Positions 53,205 through 61,662 of a stretch of 64,000 nt of DNA are shown here, piece by piece. The notes under the pieces were generated by a model that saw only the letters and a list, made by a program, of their open reading frames with translations, was not told the DNA's origin and did not search any database. This DNA comes from an uncultured Clostridium sp. (GTDB lineage: Bacteria; Bacillota; Clostridia; Clostridiales; Clostridiaceae): positions 254,273 to 318,272 of the forward strand of contig NZ_CAJURG010000003.1 of assembly GCF_910588715.1 (NCBI RefSeq), written 5' to 3'. Both the position numbers and the translations under genes were made by a program. Numbering within the stretch: the stretch's first letter is position 1; the number at the start of each line of letters is the position of its first letter.

Positions 53205-54056
53205 TTATTTTACTGACTCAATTTTTCTTATAACAATAATAGAATTAATTTCCCCACCTGTAATTAAAATTATGGAAGTTAAATATAACCATGTTATTAG
53301 TATAATAACAGCTCCTAATCCTCCATATATTTTGGAATAATTACTAAAATTATTTATATAAAATGAAAATCCTAAAGAAACAACTAGCCAACCTACTGTA
53401 CAAGCAATAGCTCCTGGAAAAACTTCTTTCCATTTAAGTCTTTTTGATGGAGTATATCTATATATACTTGCAAAAATTAATATCATCATAAATATGACTA
53501 ATATATATCTTAAAAAATTCCATATCCTATATACAATTATAGGATGTGGTAGATAGGATGCTATTAAATTTCCTATTAAACCTCCAAATACTAATAATAT
53601 TAAAGTCAACAATATTACAAATGCTAATGAAAAAGTACAAATTATAGCTATAAAAGCTCTCTTTATAAAAGATCTATTTTCATTTAATCCATAAGCCTTA
53701 TTTATCCCCTTAATTACTGCTCTAAAAGCTGAAGAAGCAGACCAAACCACTAATAACAAAGAAGCTCCTAATAATCCAGTATTTTGTTTTTCAATAACTT
53801 CTATAATTACATTATAAATAAGTTCAAATGCACTAGTAGGTAACATAGCCCTTAATGCACCTAATACCTCCATAGAATCTAAATTACTAAATCCAATTAA
53901 AGTTAATAAAAAAATTAAAAAAGGAAAAAATGATAATATTAAATAATATGCTAGCTGTGCGGCTAATGCAAAAATATCATCATTTTTTATTTTAACTATA
54001 AAATATATTATAAACTTAAAGAAACTTTTTTTAATATTAGTCTCTTTTTTAGACAT
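53205..54056 (-). CDS. YihY/UPF0761 family membrane protein
   Basis: The 283-residue protein has six membrane helices. The YihY hallmark segments are ALAAQLAYYLILSFFPFLIFLLTLIG, LLLVVWSASSAFRAVIKGINKAYG, RYTPSKRLKWKEVFPGAIACTVGWLV and YGGLGAVIILITWLYLTSIILITGGEIN. The family was once called ribonuclease BN, which is incorrect for these membrane proteins. The function is unknown. The ATG lies 55 nt after the helicase gene boundary on the same strand. Confidence 0.88.
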   Translation of the reverse strand: MSKKETNIKKSFFKFIIYFIVKIKNDDIFALAAQLAYYLILSFFPFLIFLLTLIGFSNLDSMEVLGALRAMLPTSAFELIYNVIIEVIEKQNTGLLGASLLLVVWSASSAFRAVIKGINKAYGLNENRSFIKRAFIAIICTFSLAFVILLTLILLVFGGLIGNLIASYLPHPIIVYRIWNFLRYILVIFMMILIFASIYRYTPSKRLKWKEVFPGAIACTVGWLVVSLGFSFYINNFSNYSKIYGGLGAVIILITWLYLTSIILITGGEINSIIVIRKIESVK

Positions 54057-54111
54057 TATATCACCATATTTCCTTTCCGGTTTATTAACATATAAACCAC
54101 TAACATTATAA

Positions 54112-56424
54112 TTATTCTTTATTAATATTAAATATAAATTTTTTTATATTCCATTCACTAGGTAAAAGATATTTATATTTTAAATTATCATACCTTTTAT
54201 CCACTAATAATATCCTACCTTTATCATTCTCCGTTCTTATTACTCTTCCTGCTGATTGAATGACTTTATTTATTCCAGGATAAGTATATGAATAATCAAA
54301 TCCATTTGAACTAAAATATTCTGCTATTATATTATTTTCAATAGAAACCATTGGAAAACCTACTCCCACTATAATAGCTCCTATTAATTTATTTCCCGGT
54401 AAATCTATACCTTCTGAAAACATTCCACCTACAACTGTAAAACCAATAATGTTATTATGATCATTAAAATATTTTAAAAATTCCTCTTTCCTATCTTCTG
54501 ATAAGTTTTCTTCTTGTATTATAGTTTTTTCTTTTCCGTATAGCTCTATGTATCTTAAATACACCTTATATAAGTAATCAAATGAAGGTAAAAATGCCAT
54601 ATAATTACCTTTTGCTTCATTAATAAATTTATTTATAACATTACACAATATATCAATATTATTTTCTCTATTAACATATCTCATATCTAATGGATATAAA
54701 TATGTTAATAAATTTTCCTTATTAAATGGTGAATCAAATTTCAATTTTACGCTTTCATCATCTCCCCCTATTAAATCCACATAATATTTTACAGGAGACA
54801 ACGTTGCCGAAAATATAATACTTGAATAAGAGCTTTTAATAACCTTCCTTAAATTTTCAGCAGGATTAATACAAAATATTTTTATAATAAATTCATTTTT
54901 ATCTTTTTTTAATATAGTTGTATATCCTTCATTATATAATTCACTTGCTGAAATAAAATTTCTTACTTCATAATAAAAATCCAATACTTCTTCGTATCCC
55001 TCTGTTCCCTTACTTTTTAATAAATAACTATCTGCTTCTCTAATAAAACTCCTTAATAACTTTATTAAATCTTTATACTTTTCATTATCATATTTAAAAT
55101 TTTTATTTATCTCTTCTAATTCTCGTCTTATATGTATCATCTCTTTATTTATAGAATTAGAAATCTTATACAAGTTAGGAACCCTTCCTTTTATAATCTT
55201 ATTAACAGACATTACTTTACTTTTTTGTAAAGTACAACTATACATTTCTCTTGCTCTATTAACAAGATTATGTGCCTCATCTATCAGCAATATATTATCT
55301 TCATTTCTATCTTCAAATATCCTTTTTAAACTAACTCTTGGATCAAATACATAGTTATAATCACAAATAATGCCATCGCACCAATTGCTTAAATCCAATG
55401 AAAGTTCAAATGGACATACTTTATATTTATTAGCATATTTAATTATTTCATTTCTTAAAAATATACTATTACTCTTTATCAATTTTATTATTACAGCATT
55501 TATTTTTGTAAAATAGTCTTTTGCATAAATACAATCATCAGGATTACATTTTACTTCATTATTAAGGCATATTTTTTCTTTTGCAGTTATAGTTACTACC
55601 TTAAACTTTAAGTTATTTTTTAATAATATTGTATATGCCTCTTCTACTACAGTTCTAGTTATTGTTTTAGCAGTTAAGTATATTACTTTTTCTCCCATTC
55701 CTTCTCCTAATGCCTTTATTGCTGGGAAAATAGTTGAAATTGTCTTTCCTATCCCTGTAGGAGCTTGTGCAAATAATACACCTTTTTTTCTTATATTACT
55801 ATAGCAACTTATAGCAAAATTTCTTTGTCCCTTTCTATATGACTTAAATGGAAATTGTAATTCTTTTATACTTTTATTTATCTCTATTTTAAGTTCTTTA
55901 TTTAATATTAATATACTTAAGTATTTATTAACTATTTCGTTTACAAAACTCTCTAATTCATTTAAATCATATACTTTATCAAATGACCTAACCTCATCTG
56001 TATTTATATTAAAGTAGCTAAGTCTTATAGTTATGTCCTTTAAATCATTATCTACACAATAAATATATCCATAAAACTTTACCTGTGCCCAATGTAATAA
56101 ATTATAATCTTCATATAAATAGCTTAAGTCAGTATGTGTTGATTTTATTTCTTCTATAATTATATTTTCTTTTTCTTTTATAATTCCATCAGCTCTTCCT
56201 TCAACTAATAATGTTATATTATCTTTTTTAAACTCATGCTGCATCTTTACTTCTTTTTCATAAAATTCATATATTAGCTCATTATTTTTTTGAAGTTTTC
56301 CATGTGCAACTGTTCCTTCTATAGCTCTCCCCTTAGATAAAAATCTATCATCCAAACTTCCTGATTTTAAAACATATTCTATTATTCCCCTAACTGATTC
56401 TTTAAACATTAATTTTTCATTCAT
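54112..56424 (-). CDS. DinG/XPD-like ATP-dependent DNA helicase with N-terminal RecB-type nuclease domain
   Basis: The 770-residue protein has an N-terminal PD-(D/E)XK fold of the Cas4/RecB type (about 45-130: LLVEGRADGII, IIIEEIKST, LHWAQVKFYGYIY). A superfamily 2 helicase follows: FAQAPTGIGKTISTIFP (Walker A, about 217), four iron-sulfur ligand cysteines (CLNNEVKCNPDDC .. CPFEL), LLIDEAHNLVNRA, FSATLSP, VVGGMFSEGIDLPG and VIQSAGRVIRTENDKG. The XPD/DinG group unwinds 5' to 3' and is linked to repair. The fused nuclease is shared with some clostridial and other Firmicute DinG-like proteins. It is not the classic DinG with a DnaQ exonuclease. Confidence 0.88.
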   Translation of the reverse strand: MNEKLMFKESVRGIIEYVLKSGSLDDRFLSKGRAIEGTVAHGKLQKNNELIYEFYEKEVKMQHEFKKDNITLLVEGRADGIIKEKENIIIEEIKSTHTDLSYLYEDYNLLHWAQVKFYGYIYCVDNDLKDITIRLSYFNINTDEVRSFDKVYDLNELESFVNEIVNKYLSILILNKELKIEINKSIKELQFPFKSYRKGQRNFAISCYSNIRKKGVLFAQAPTGIGKTISTIFPAIKALGEGMGEKVIYLTAKTITRTVVEEAYTILLKNNLKFKVVTITAKEKICLNNEVKCNPDDCIYAKDYFTKINAVIIKLIKSNSIFLRNEIIKYANKYKVCPFELSLDLSNWCDGIICDYNYVFDPRVSLKRIFEDRNEDNILLIDEAHNLVNRAREMYSCTLQKSKVMSVNKIIKGRVPNLYKISNSINKEMIHIRRELEEINKNFKYDNEKYKDLIKLLRSFIREADSYLLKSKGTEGYEEVLDFYYEVRNFISASELYNEGYTTILKKDKNEFIIKIFCINPAENLRKVIKSSYSSIIFSATLSPVKYYVDLIGGDDESVKLKFDSPFNKENLLTYLYPLDMRYVNRENNIDILCNVINKFINEAKGNYMAFLPSFDYLYKVYLRYIELYGKEKTIIQEENLSEDRKEEFLKYFNDHNNIIGFTVVGGMFSEGIDLPGNKLIGAIIVGVGFPMVSIENNIIAEYFSSNGFDYSYTYPGINKVIQSAGRVIRTENDKGRILLVDKRYDNLKYKYLLPSEWNIKKFIFNINKE

Positions 56425-56462
56425 AAATCTTTCCTCTCTTATATTATTTTATTATAACAAAA

Positions 56463-56487
56463 AAGCTACCAATTAAATCGGTAGCTT
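56463..56487 (-). terminator. Terminator of the DUF1836 gene
   Basis: AAGCTACC / GGTAGCTT (56480-56487), 5 nt past the stop. The minus strand continues TTTTTTG. Confidence 0.8.
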
Positions 56488-56491
56488 AAAA

Positions 56492-57079
56492 CTAAGAATG
56501 ATATTCCTTTACTATTTTTTGAACTAATTTTTTAATAGCACTAGCTTGAGCTATTAATGACAATACTATAACAAAAGTTCTAATACTATTTTCATCTTTT
56601 TCATCTAACTCTAATTCTTTAATTATAGAATCCAACTTTTCATCATTTATCAATGTAGCATTTAAATTTTTATCTAAACTTTCTTCTTGAGTTTCAAAAA
56701 ATAACTTATATGCTGTTTCCCAATCTATGATATCATCTGATCTATCATTTATTTCATTAAAAGCTAAACTAAAAACCTTTTTAATTTCTTCTGTTGTAAG
56801 TATTGGCCTCATATAACTTAATAATACAAGTTGAACTAAATGTATCTTTGTATACCCTCTCTTTTTACCATCCTCTGGCTTACTAATAACTTCACTTTTT
56901 ATATAATTTTGAACTATATTATTAGTATATTTATCTTCAACAAACTTATCATTTAAAAAATCTATTACTTGAGATAAAAAAAGATCATATTTAGGTAAAT
57001 CTTCATAAGGTATCATTGATGTATTTGATATTTCTTCTTCAATTTTTTTTATATAATTATTATCAATCTTATTAACCAT
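56492..57079 (-). CDS. DUF1836 domain protein
   Basis: The 195-residue protein has the DUF1836 core YDLFLSQVIDFLNDKF, YTNNIVQNYIKSEVISKPEDGKKRGYTKIHLVQLVLLSYMRPILTTEEIKKVF. This looks like a MerR/helix-turn-helix type DNA-binding region followed by an alpha-helical part with a hydrophobic C-terminus (TFVIVLSLIAQASAIKKLV). The function is unknown, although the fold suggests a regulator. A single-gene unit between terminator and AT-rich region, divergent from abrB. Confidence 0.8.
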   Translation of the reverse strand: MVNKIDNNYIKKIEEEISNTSMIPYEDLPKYDLFLSQVIDFLNDKFVEDKYTNNIVQNYIKSEVISKPEDGKKRGYTKIHLVQLVLLSYMRPILTTEEIKKVFSLAFNEINDRSDDIIDWETAYKLFFETQEESLDKNLNATLINDEKLDSIIKELELDEKDENSIRTFVIVLSLIAQASAIKKLVQKIVKEYHS

Positions 57080-57363
57080 ATTATTTCACCTCATTCTTGT
57101 ATAATTCAATAGTTATATTATATAGTAACTATAAACTCGTTACAAGTTACTTTTTTCTATTTTATACGTTATTTTTTTATTATAACCCTAATTCTTAACA
57201 TATATTATAAAAACTATTCTTCAAAATATAGTTTTTTACTTTTTTTTCTTATTTTATTTTTATATATTTAATTTTTTTAAACTTGTCCATTGCAATTCTA
57301 CAATATAAGTGCACAAGCCGTGTCTTATTATGTTTATTTTGTCATTTATTTTATAAAATTTTA

Positions 57364-57500
57364 TTGACTTTTCAAAAATATGGTAGTATAGTTTAATTAT
57401 GAATTAATTTAACGAGAATTTTGTAATTAAAACTTTTTTTTAAAGTTTATTATTGACTTTTAATTACATATCTGGTAATATTAATCTGCTAAATGTCGAA
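57364..57500 (+). promoter_or_regulatory. Tandem abrB promoters with a Spo0A box
   Basis: Promoter 1 is TTGACT (57364-57369), 17 nt, TATAGT (57387-57392). Promoter 2 is TTGACT (57453-57458), 17 nt, TAATAT (57476-57481). A perfect 0A box, TGTCGAA (57494-57500), lies just past the second start. B. subtilis abrB also has tandem promoters blocked by Spo0A-P downstream of the start. The gap 57080-57363 before these sites shows no gene. Confidence 0.75.
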
Positions 57501-57524
57501 ACTTGTTTTAAGGAGGAATTTAAA

Positions 57525-57770
57525 ATGAAATCAACTGGAGTTGTAAGAAGAGTAGATGAACTAGGAAGAATAGTTATTCCAATAGAATTAAGAAGAACTT
57601 TAGATATTGCTGAAAAAGATGCTTTAGAAATATATGTAGATGGTGAACAAATCATACTAAAGAAATATGAACCAGCTTGTATATTCTGCGGTGATGCTAG
57701 AGATGTTGTTAATTACAAAGGTAAAAACATCTGCAAAAACTGTATGGAAGAATTAAAAGTTGGTAAGTAG
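57525..57770 (+). CDS. abrB: AbrB-family transition-state regulator
   Basis: The 81-residue protein MKSTGVVRRVDELGRIVIPIELRRTLDIAEKDALEIYVDG is a standard AbrB N-terminal swapped-hairpin DNA-binding domain. A C-terminal four-cysteine knuckle follows (CIFCGDARDVVNYKGKNICKNC). It should repress stationary-phase and sporulation genes. The ATG at 57525 follows AAGGAGG; a longer in-frame start at 57453 is not supported. It is on the plus strand, opposite and convergent with rsmI. A Spo0A box in its promoter region is consistent with relief of AbrB repression at the onset of sporulation. Confidence 0.93.
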   Translation: MKSTGVVRRVDELGRIVIPIELRRTLDIAEKDALEIYVDGEQIILKKYEPACIFCGDARDVVNYKGKNICKNCMEELKVGK

Positions 57771-57805
57771 TTAATTATTACTATACATAATTTTATTAAA
57801 TAAAT

Positions 57806-57857
57806 AAGGAGCTGTATCATATCTAAAACTTTTAGTCTAATATGAGTACAACTCCTT
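57806..57857. terminator. Bidirectional terminator between abrB and rsmI
   Basis: AAGGAGCTGTATCATAT pairs with ATATGAGTACAACTCCTT across about 16 nt with a few mismatches, with T-rich ends on both strands. Confidence 0.7.
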
Positions 57858-57891
57858 TTATTTATATATTTTATAAATAAATTACTTTAAT

Positions 57892-58737
57892 TTATAAATT
57901 AATCGCTATTTTATAAACTTCCTTTTTAGGAAGATCTCTTTCCTTAGCAACTATCTTTATTGCTTCTTTCTTATCAATTCCATTATTTATTAAATTAATT
58001 AAGTGTTGCTCAATTGTTATTCCGCTAAGTTCTTGCTCCTTTTCAGCTCTAAACTCCTCTTCACTCTTACCTGAAATAACTAATACAAACTCACCTCTTG
58101 GTTTATTATCTAAAAACCAATTATAAGCTTCTTTAATAGTTCCCCTATAAATATCTTCATGTAACTTTGTTAATTCTCTACAAACAGCTATATTCCTATC
58201 CCCTAATGTTTGTTTTAAGTAATCTAAAGTATCTATAAGCCTATGTGGTGATTCATAAAAAATTAGTGTTTCTTTTTTATCCTTAATTTCCTCAGCTAAT
58301 ATTTTTCTTTCTTTAGTTTCTCTTGGAATAAATCCTCTAAAAATAAATTTTGTAGTATCTAATCCGGAATAAACTAAAGCTGTTGTAATAGCTGTTGCTC
58401 CTGGTAAAACTTCAAATTGTATATTATTTTCTATACACTTTCTAACAACTACACTTCCCGGATCTGATATTCCTGGTGTACCTGCATCAGTAACTATTGC
58501 TATATTCTTTCCCGCTTCCACTTTAGATAATATTTCATCACTTTTCCCTTGCTCATTATGTTGATGATAACTAAAAAGAGGCTTTTTTATATTAAAATGA
58601 TTTAATAATTTTAAACTTTGTCTTGTATCTTCAGCTGCAATTTCATCTACATTTTCTAATACTTCTAATGCTCTTAAAGTTATATCCTTTAAATTACCTA
58701 TTGGTGTAGGCACTAAATATATCTTTCCATATTCCAT
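57892..58737 (-). CDS. rsmI: 16S rRNA (cytidine-2'-O)-methyltransferase RsmI
   Basis: The enzyme 2'-O-methylates cytidine 1402 in 16S rRNA. LYLVPTPIGNL-like start (MEYGKIYLVPTPIGNLKDIT), EDTRQSLKLLNHF, VTDAGTPGISDPG and PGATAITTALVYSG mark the tetrapyrrole-methylase-like fold; YESPHRLIDTL follows. The start is taken at ATG 58735-58737, five bases past the trmN6 stop, with AAGGAAG as ribosome site inside that gene. An upstream in-frame ATG would add six residues. It pairs with trmN6 as in B. subtilis yabC-yabB. Confidence 0.94.
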   Translation of the reverse strand: MEYGKIYLVPTPIGNLKDITLRALEVLENVDEIAAEDTRQSLKLLNHFNIKKPLFSYHQHNEQGKSDEILSKVEAGKNIAIVTDAGTPGISDPGSVVVRKCIENNIQFEVLPGATAITTALVYSGLDTTKFIFRGFIPRETKERKILAEEIKDKKETLIFYESPHRLIDTLDYLKQTLGDRNIAVCRELTKLHEDIYRGTIKEAYNWFLDNKPRGEFVLVISGKSEEEFRAEKEQELSGITIEQHLINLINNGIDKKEAIKIVAKERDLPKKEVYKIAINL

Positions 58738-58741
58738 ATAA

Positions 58742-59482
58742 TTACTTCCTTCCATAAATACGATCTATTTCTTCACTATAATTTCCATTATCATCATATA
58801 CATATAGTGTTTCTTCCCATTTTAAAAACGCTCCACCATCTCTTTGACCTTCTACTAAAACTATATTAGGTGCTTTTTTAGTATTAGGTTGAACCATTCT
58901 AACTCTCTTAGGCTCTATCTTATATTTTCTCATAAGCCCAAAAATATCGGCCAATCTCTCTGGTCTATGTACTATAAACATTCTTCCATTATCTTTAAGT
59001 AATCTTCTAGCAGCTAAAATTACATCCTCTAATGTACACATAACTTCATGTCTAGCTATTGCTAATTTATCATTAGGATTAACTATTCCAGCATTATTTA
59101 ATTTATATGGTGGATTAACTGTAAGTACATCAAACTTACCTAAAGAATCTAACAATTCTATATTCTTTAAATCACCATGAACAAATTTTACTATATCAAT
59201 AGTATTATTAAGTATGGAACTTCTATTAGCCATTTCAACCATATCCTCTTGTATCTCAAGTCCTATAATTTCCTTAGGTGAATATTTTCCATAAGCTAAA
59301 AATGGAATTATACCTGTACCTGTACATAAATCAATAACTCTATGCTTATTTTTTATATTTGCAAAATGAGATAATAAAACTGCATCTACTCCAAACCTAA
59401 ATCCTTGTTTCTTTTGGATTAATTTTAATTCATTTAATTGTAGGTCATCAATACCTTCATCAATATTTATATTAACGTTCAT
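58742..59482 (-). CDS. tRNA1(Val) (adenine-N6)-methyltransferase-like protein, YabB/TrmN6 family
   Basis: The 246-residue methyltransferase has KKQGFRFGVDAVLLSHFA (about 29-46), the SAM-binding VIDLCTGTGIIPFLA and the N6-adenine motif NPPY in FDVLTVNPPYKLNN. E. coli TrmN6 modifies A37 of tRNA-Val1; the Firmicute YabB is assigned by similarity. Directly followed by rsmI, giving a two-gene RNA modification operon. Confidence 0.86.
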   Translation of the reverse strand: MNVNINIDEGIDDLQLNELKLIQKKQGFRFGVDAVLLSHFANIKNKHRVIDLCTGTGIIPFLAYGKYSPKEIIGLEIQEDMVEMANRSSILNNTIDIVKFVHGDLKNIELLDSLGKFDVLTVNPPYKLNNAGIVNPNDKLAIARHEVMCTLEDVILAARRLLKDNGRMFIVHRPERLADIFGLMRKYKIEPKRVRMVQPNTKKAPNIVLVEGQRDGGAFLKWEETLYVYDDNGNYSEEIDRIYGRK

Positions 59483-59540
59483 AAAACACTCCTCACTAAA
59501 TTATAAATTAAGTAATTTCATTATACATATTATATACAAA

Positions 59541-59571
59541 AAAGACTAGGATTAATAAAATCCTAGTCTTT
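59541..59571 (-). terminator. Terminator of the NlpC/P60 gene
   Basis: Perfect 13-bp stem AAAGACTAGGATT (59541-59553) / 59559-59571, 10 nt past the stop codon; T-run on the minus strand. Confidence 0.88.
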
Positions 59572-59580
59572 AATTATAAA

Positions 59581-60804
59581 CTATACTACTCTTCTTGCTG
59601 TATAGAATTTATATACACTTGAAACCTTAATTACATCACCAGTGCTTGGTGCATGTATCATTTGTCCATTACCAACATATATTCCAACATGTCCAGTATG
59701 AGGGAAAACTAAGTCTCCTGGTTGCAAATTATTGTAAGATACAGGTACTCCCACATTTATTTGATCATATGTTGTTCTTGGTAAATTTACTCCTGCTGCA
59801 TTTCTAAATACATATTGAGTGAATCCAGAACAATCAAATCCCGAAGGGCTTGTTCCACCCCATACATAAGGAGTTCCAAGGAATTTATATGCATAATCCA
59901 CAATTGCATTGCCAGTTACAGATACTACTGCATCTCCTCTATTTGGTTTACTAGCAGAATTCGCTGCTTCTATTGCTGCTTGAAGTTGAGAAACTTTTTC
60001 TTTCGCAGCTTCAATTTTATTATTTATCTCTTCCTTAACTATTCCACTCTTAATTTGGTTATCTCTTATATTTCTTAATTGACTAATAGCACTATTTAAT
60101 TCATCAATTGAACTTGAAGAATTTCCTATAACAGAAAACTGTGGTTCAACTAATTTTCTTTCTGAAACTGCTAAAAATTCAACTTCAAATTTAGCTTGTT
60201 CAGCTTTAACCTCAGCAACCAAACTTTCTTGTTGAGCCTTCTTAGATTCAAATTCATCTAAAGATTTTTTAGTTTCTTCATTAACTCTTGTAAGTTCTTT
60301 TTCCTTTTCATCTAAAGATTCGATTTTTTCATTAAGGGACTGCTGCTTGTCTTCTAATTCTTTAACTATTTTTTTATCTATGCTTACTAATCTATTAGTT
60401 GATTCAATTTTGCTAATTAAATCATTAAAACTATCAGCACTAAATAATAACATTATGTAACTACTTTGTCCACCTGACTTGTATAATTCTCTAATTCTTT
60501 TTCCTAAAACTTCTTCAGTCTTTTCAATTTCTTCTTTAGCTGTTTGTATTTCCTTTTGTGTATTTTCTACTTCAACCTTTATTTGTTCCATTTGAGCATT
60601 GTTTGATTCAATTGTTTGAACTAAAGGTTCTATTTCTCCATTTAAAACGTATATCTGATTATTTATATCCTCTATCTTTTGTGTTAATTCATCGTATTTC
60701 TGCTGATTTTCTATTACTTCTTGATTTGGTGTAGCAAAGGCAGGCATTGCTGAAGTAACAACTAGAGTTGCAGCTAATACAGCTGATATCATACTTTTCT
60801 TCAT
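59581..60804 (-). CDS. Secreted NlpC/P60 peptidoglycan endopeptidase with long coiled coil
   Basis: The 407-residue protein has a clean signal peptide (MKKSMISAVLAATLVVTSAM, cleavage after AFA near residue 25). A long heptad-rich coiled coil follows (about 27-240), then a linker. The NlpC/P60 domain (about 300-407) has the catalytic Cys in SGFDCSGFTQYVF, the His in GHVGIYVG and the polar residue in MIHAPSTGD. Coiled-coil plus P60 proteins of this kind, such as CwlO, cut gamma-D-Glu-DAP bonds and are often controlled by FtsEX through the coiled coil. Since ftsEX is 14 kb away, a functional link is inferred only. The ribosome site is unusual (see hairpin at 60814-60829). Confidence 0.9.
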   Translation of the reverse strand: MKKSMISAVLAATLVVTSAMPAFATPNQEVIENQQKYDELTQKIEDINNQIYVLNGEIEPLVQTIESNNAQMEQIKVEVENTQKEIQTAKEEIEKTEEVLGKRIRELYKSGGQSSYIMLLFSADSFNDLISKIESTNRLVSIDKKIVKELEDKQQSLNEKIESLDEKEKELTRVNEETKKSLDEFESKKAQQESLVAEVKAEQAKFEVEFLAVSERKLVEPQFSVIGNSSSSIDELNSAISQLRNIRDNQIKSGIVKEEINNKIEAAKEKVSQLQAAIEAANSASKPNRGDAVVSVTGNAIVDYAYKFLGTPYVWGGTSPSGFDCSGFTQYVFRNAAGVNLPRTTYDQINVGVPVSYNNLQPGDLVFPHTGHVGIYVGNGQMIHAPSTGDVIKVSSVYKFYTARRVV

Positions 60805-60813
60805 GTTATCCGT

Positions 60814-60840
60814 AAGGTCTTTTGACCTTCCCCCTCTCCT
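60814..60840 (-). promoter_or_regulatory. Ribosome site separated from the start by a hairpin
   Basis: AGGAGAGGGGG (60840-60830) lies 25 nt from the ATG. Between them is a tight hairpin, AAGGTC-AAAA-GACCTT (60829-60814), then 9 nt. If the hairpin folds, the functional spacing becomes a normal 9 nt. Confidence 0.55.
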
Positions 60841-60993
60841 TTGTATTCCTTAACATTATAACACTTATGGAAAGTTTGGACAATGGTAAATTTTAAAAAC
60901 CACTACTTCATTAAAATTAAACCTATATTTATTATACGTTTATTTATAAATAATCACTTTTTATACATATAGTAAAATTCTATGCAATTAAAA

Positions 60994-61045
60994 AAACTAT
61001 AAATTTATATTAAAAAATTAATTTTTTAATATAAATTTATAGTTT
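60994..61045 (-). terminator. 52-nt perfect palindrome acting as terminator
   Basis: The arms 60994-61019 and 61020-61045 are exact reverse complements. On the minus strand the palindrome is followed by TTTTTTT, 33 nt past the stop of the 100-residue membrane protein gene. Confidence 0.7.
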
Positions 61046-61077
61046 ACTTTTATAATTTAAATATTTTGTTTCAAAAT

Positions 61078-61380
61078 TTACTTTCTAATTTTCTTATTTA
61101 ATATGTACTGAGTTGTAGATAATATAGCTATACACATAACAAATACAATAACTATAGTTTTGCTAAGTGCTCCTAAAACAAAAGCAATAATAGAACAAAT
61201 TAATCCTACTGCGCCAATTGCTATATTAGTGTATCCACTAATTTTCATTGCTTTAACCTCTCTGTATAACTCCTTGTCATTAGTATCAATATTTTTTATA
61301 TACTTATTATTTAATAAAAATGTTCCCAATAATATAAACCCTAAACTTCCTAGAAACATTATTAAAAATGTAATATTCAT
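61078..61380 (-). CDS. Small membrane protein, DUF3784-like
   Basis: The 100-residue protein has three hydrophobic segments: MNITFLIMFLGSLGFILLGTF, ISGYTNIAIGAVGLICSIIAFVLGAL and TIVIVFVMCIAILSTTQYIL. The second is preceded by the charged ELYREVKAMK. The pattern fits DUF3784 small membrane proteins of Firmicutes. The function is unknown. The ATG at 61378-61380 follows GAGGTGA. It is a single-gene unit with a palindromic terminator. Confidence 0.7.
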   Translation of the reverse strand: MNITFLIMFLGSLGFILLGTFLLNNKYIKNIDTNDKELYREVKAMKISGYTNIAIGAVGLICSIIAFVLGALSKTIVIVFVMCIAILSTTQYILNKKIRK

Positions 61381-61482
61381 ATAGAATCACCTCACAAAAT
61401 ATTTATAACAACAAAATTATAACACAATAATTAAAAAAGTATCTTATACAACAAATAAATAAAATATATTTAAATAAAAGTA

Positions 61483-61511
61483 TTGACATATCCTTAAGTT
61501 ATTAATATAAT
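61483..61511 (+). promoter_or_regulatory. Consensus sigma-A promoter of tRNA-Pro
   Basis: TTGACA (61483-61488), exactly 17 nt, TATAAT (61506-61511), a full consensus. The transcript starts near 61518, 7 nt before the tRNA. Confidence 0.88.
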
Positions 61512-61524
61512 ATTAAATGTACTT

Positions 61525-61600
61525 CGGGGTGTGGCGCAGATGGGAGCGCGCGTGGTTTGGGACCATGAGGTCGCAGGTTCGATCCCTGTCACCCCGACCA
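61525..61600 (+). tRNA. tRNA-Pro (anticodon TGG)
   Basis: Acceptor stem CGGGGTG / CACCCCG, discriminator A and encoded CCA at 61598-61600. The T loop is GTTCGATCC and the anticodon loop TTTGGGA gives TGG, reading proline codons. 76 nt long, with all four arms foldable. Confidence 0.96.
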
Positions 61601-61630
61601 AAGAGATAGGTTATTATCTATCTCTTTTTT
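61601..61630 (+). terminator. Terminator-like hairpin after tRNA-Pro
   Basis: AAGAGATAG (61601-61609) / CTATCTCTT (61618-61626), then TTTT. It lies between the tRNA and the HAD gene, so it separates the two transcripts at least in part. Confidence 0.75.
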
Positions 61631-61662
61631 GTTATGCAAAATATAATTTAGGAGATGATTAT

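Noticed and set aside
61531..61662. Upstream extension of the HAD phosphatase through the tRNA-Pro gene
   Set aside because: The reading frame there is the tRNA sequence itself; the TTG at 61663 has a proper ribosome site.
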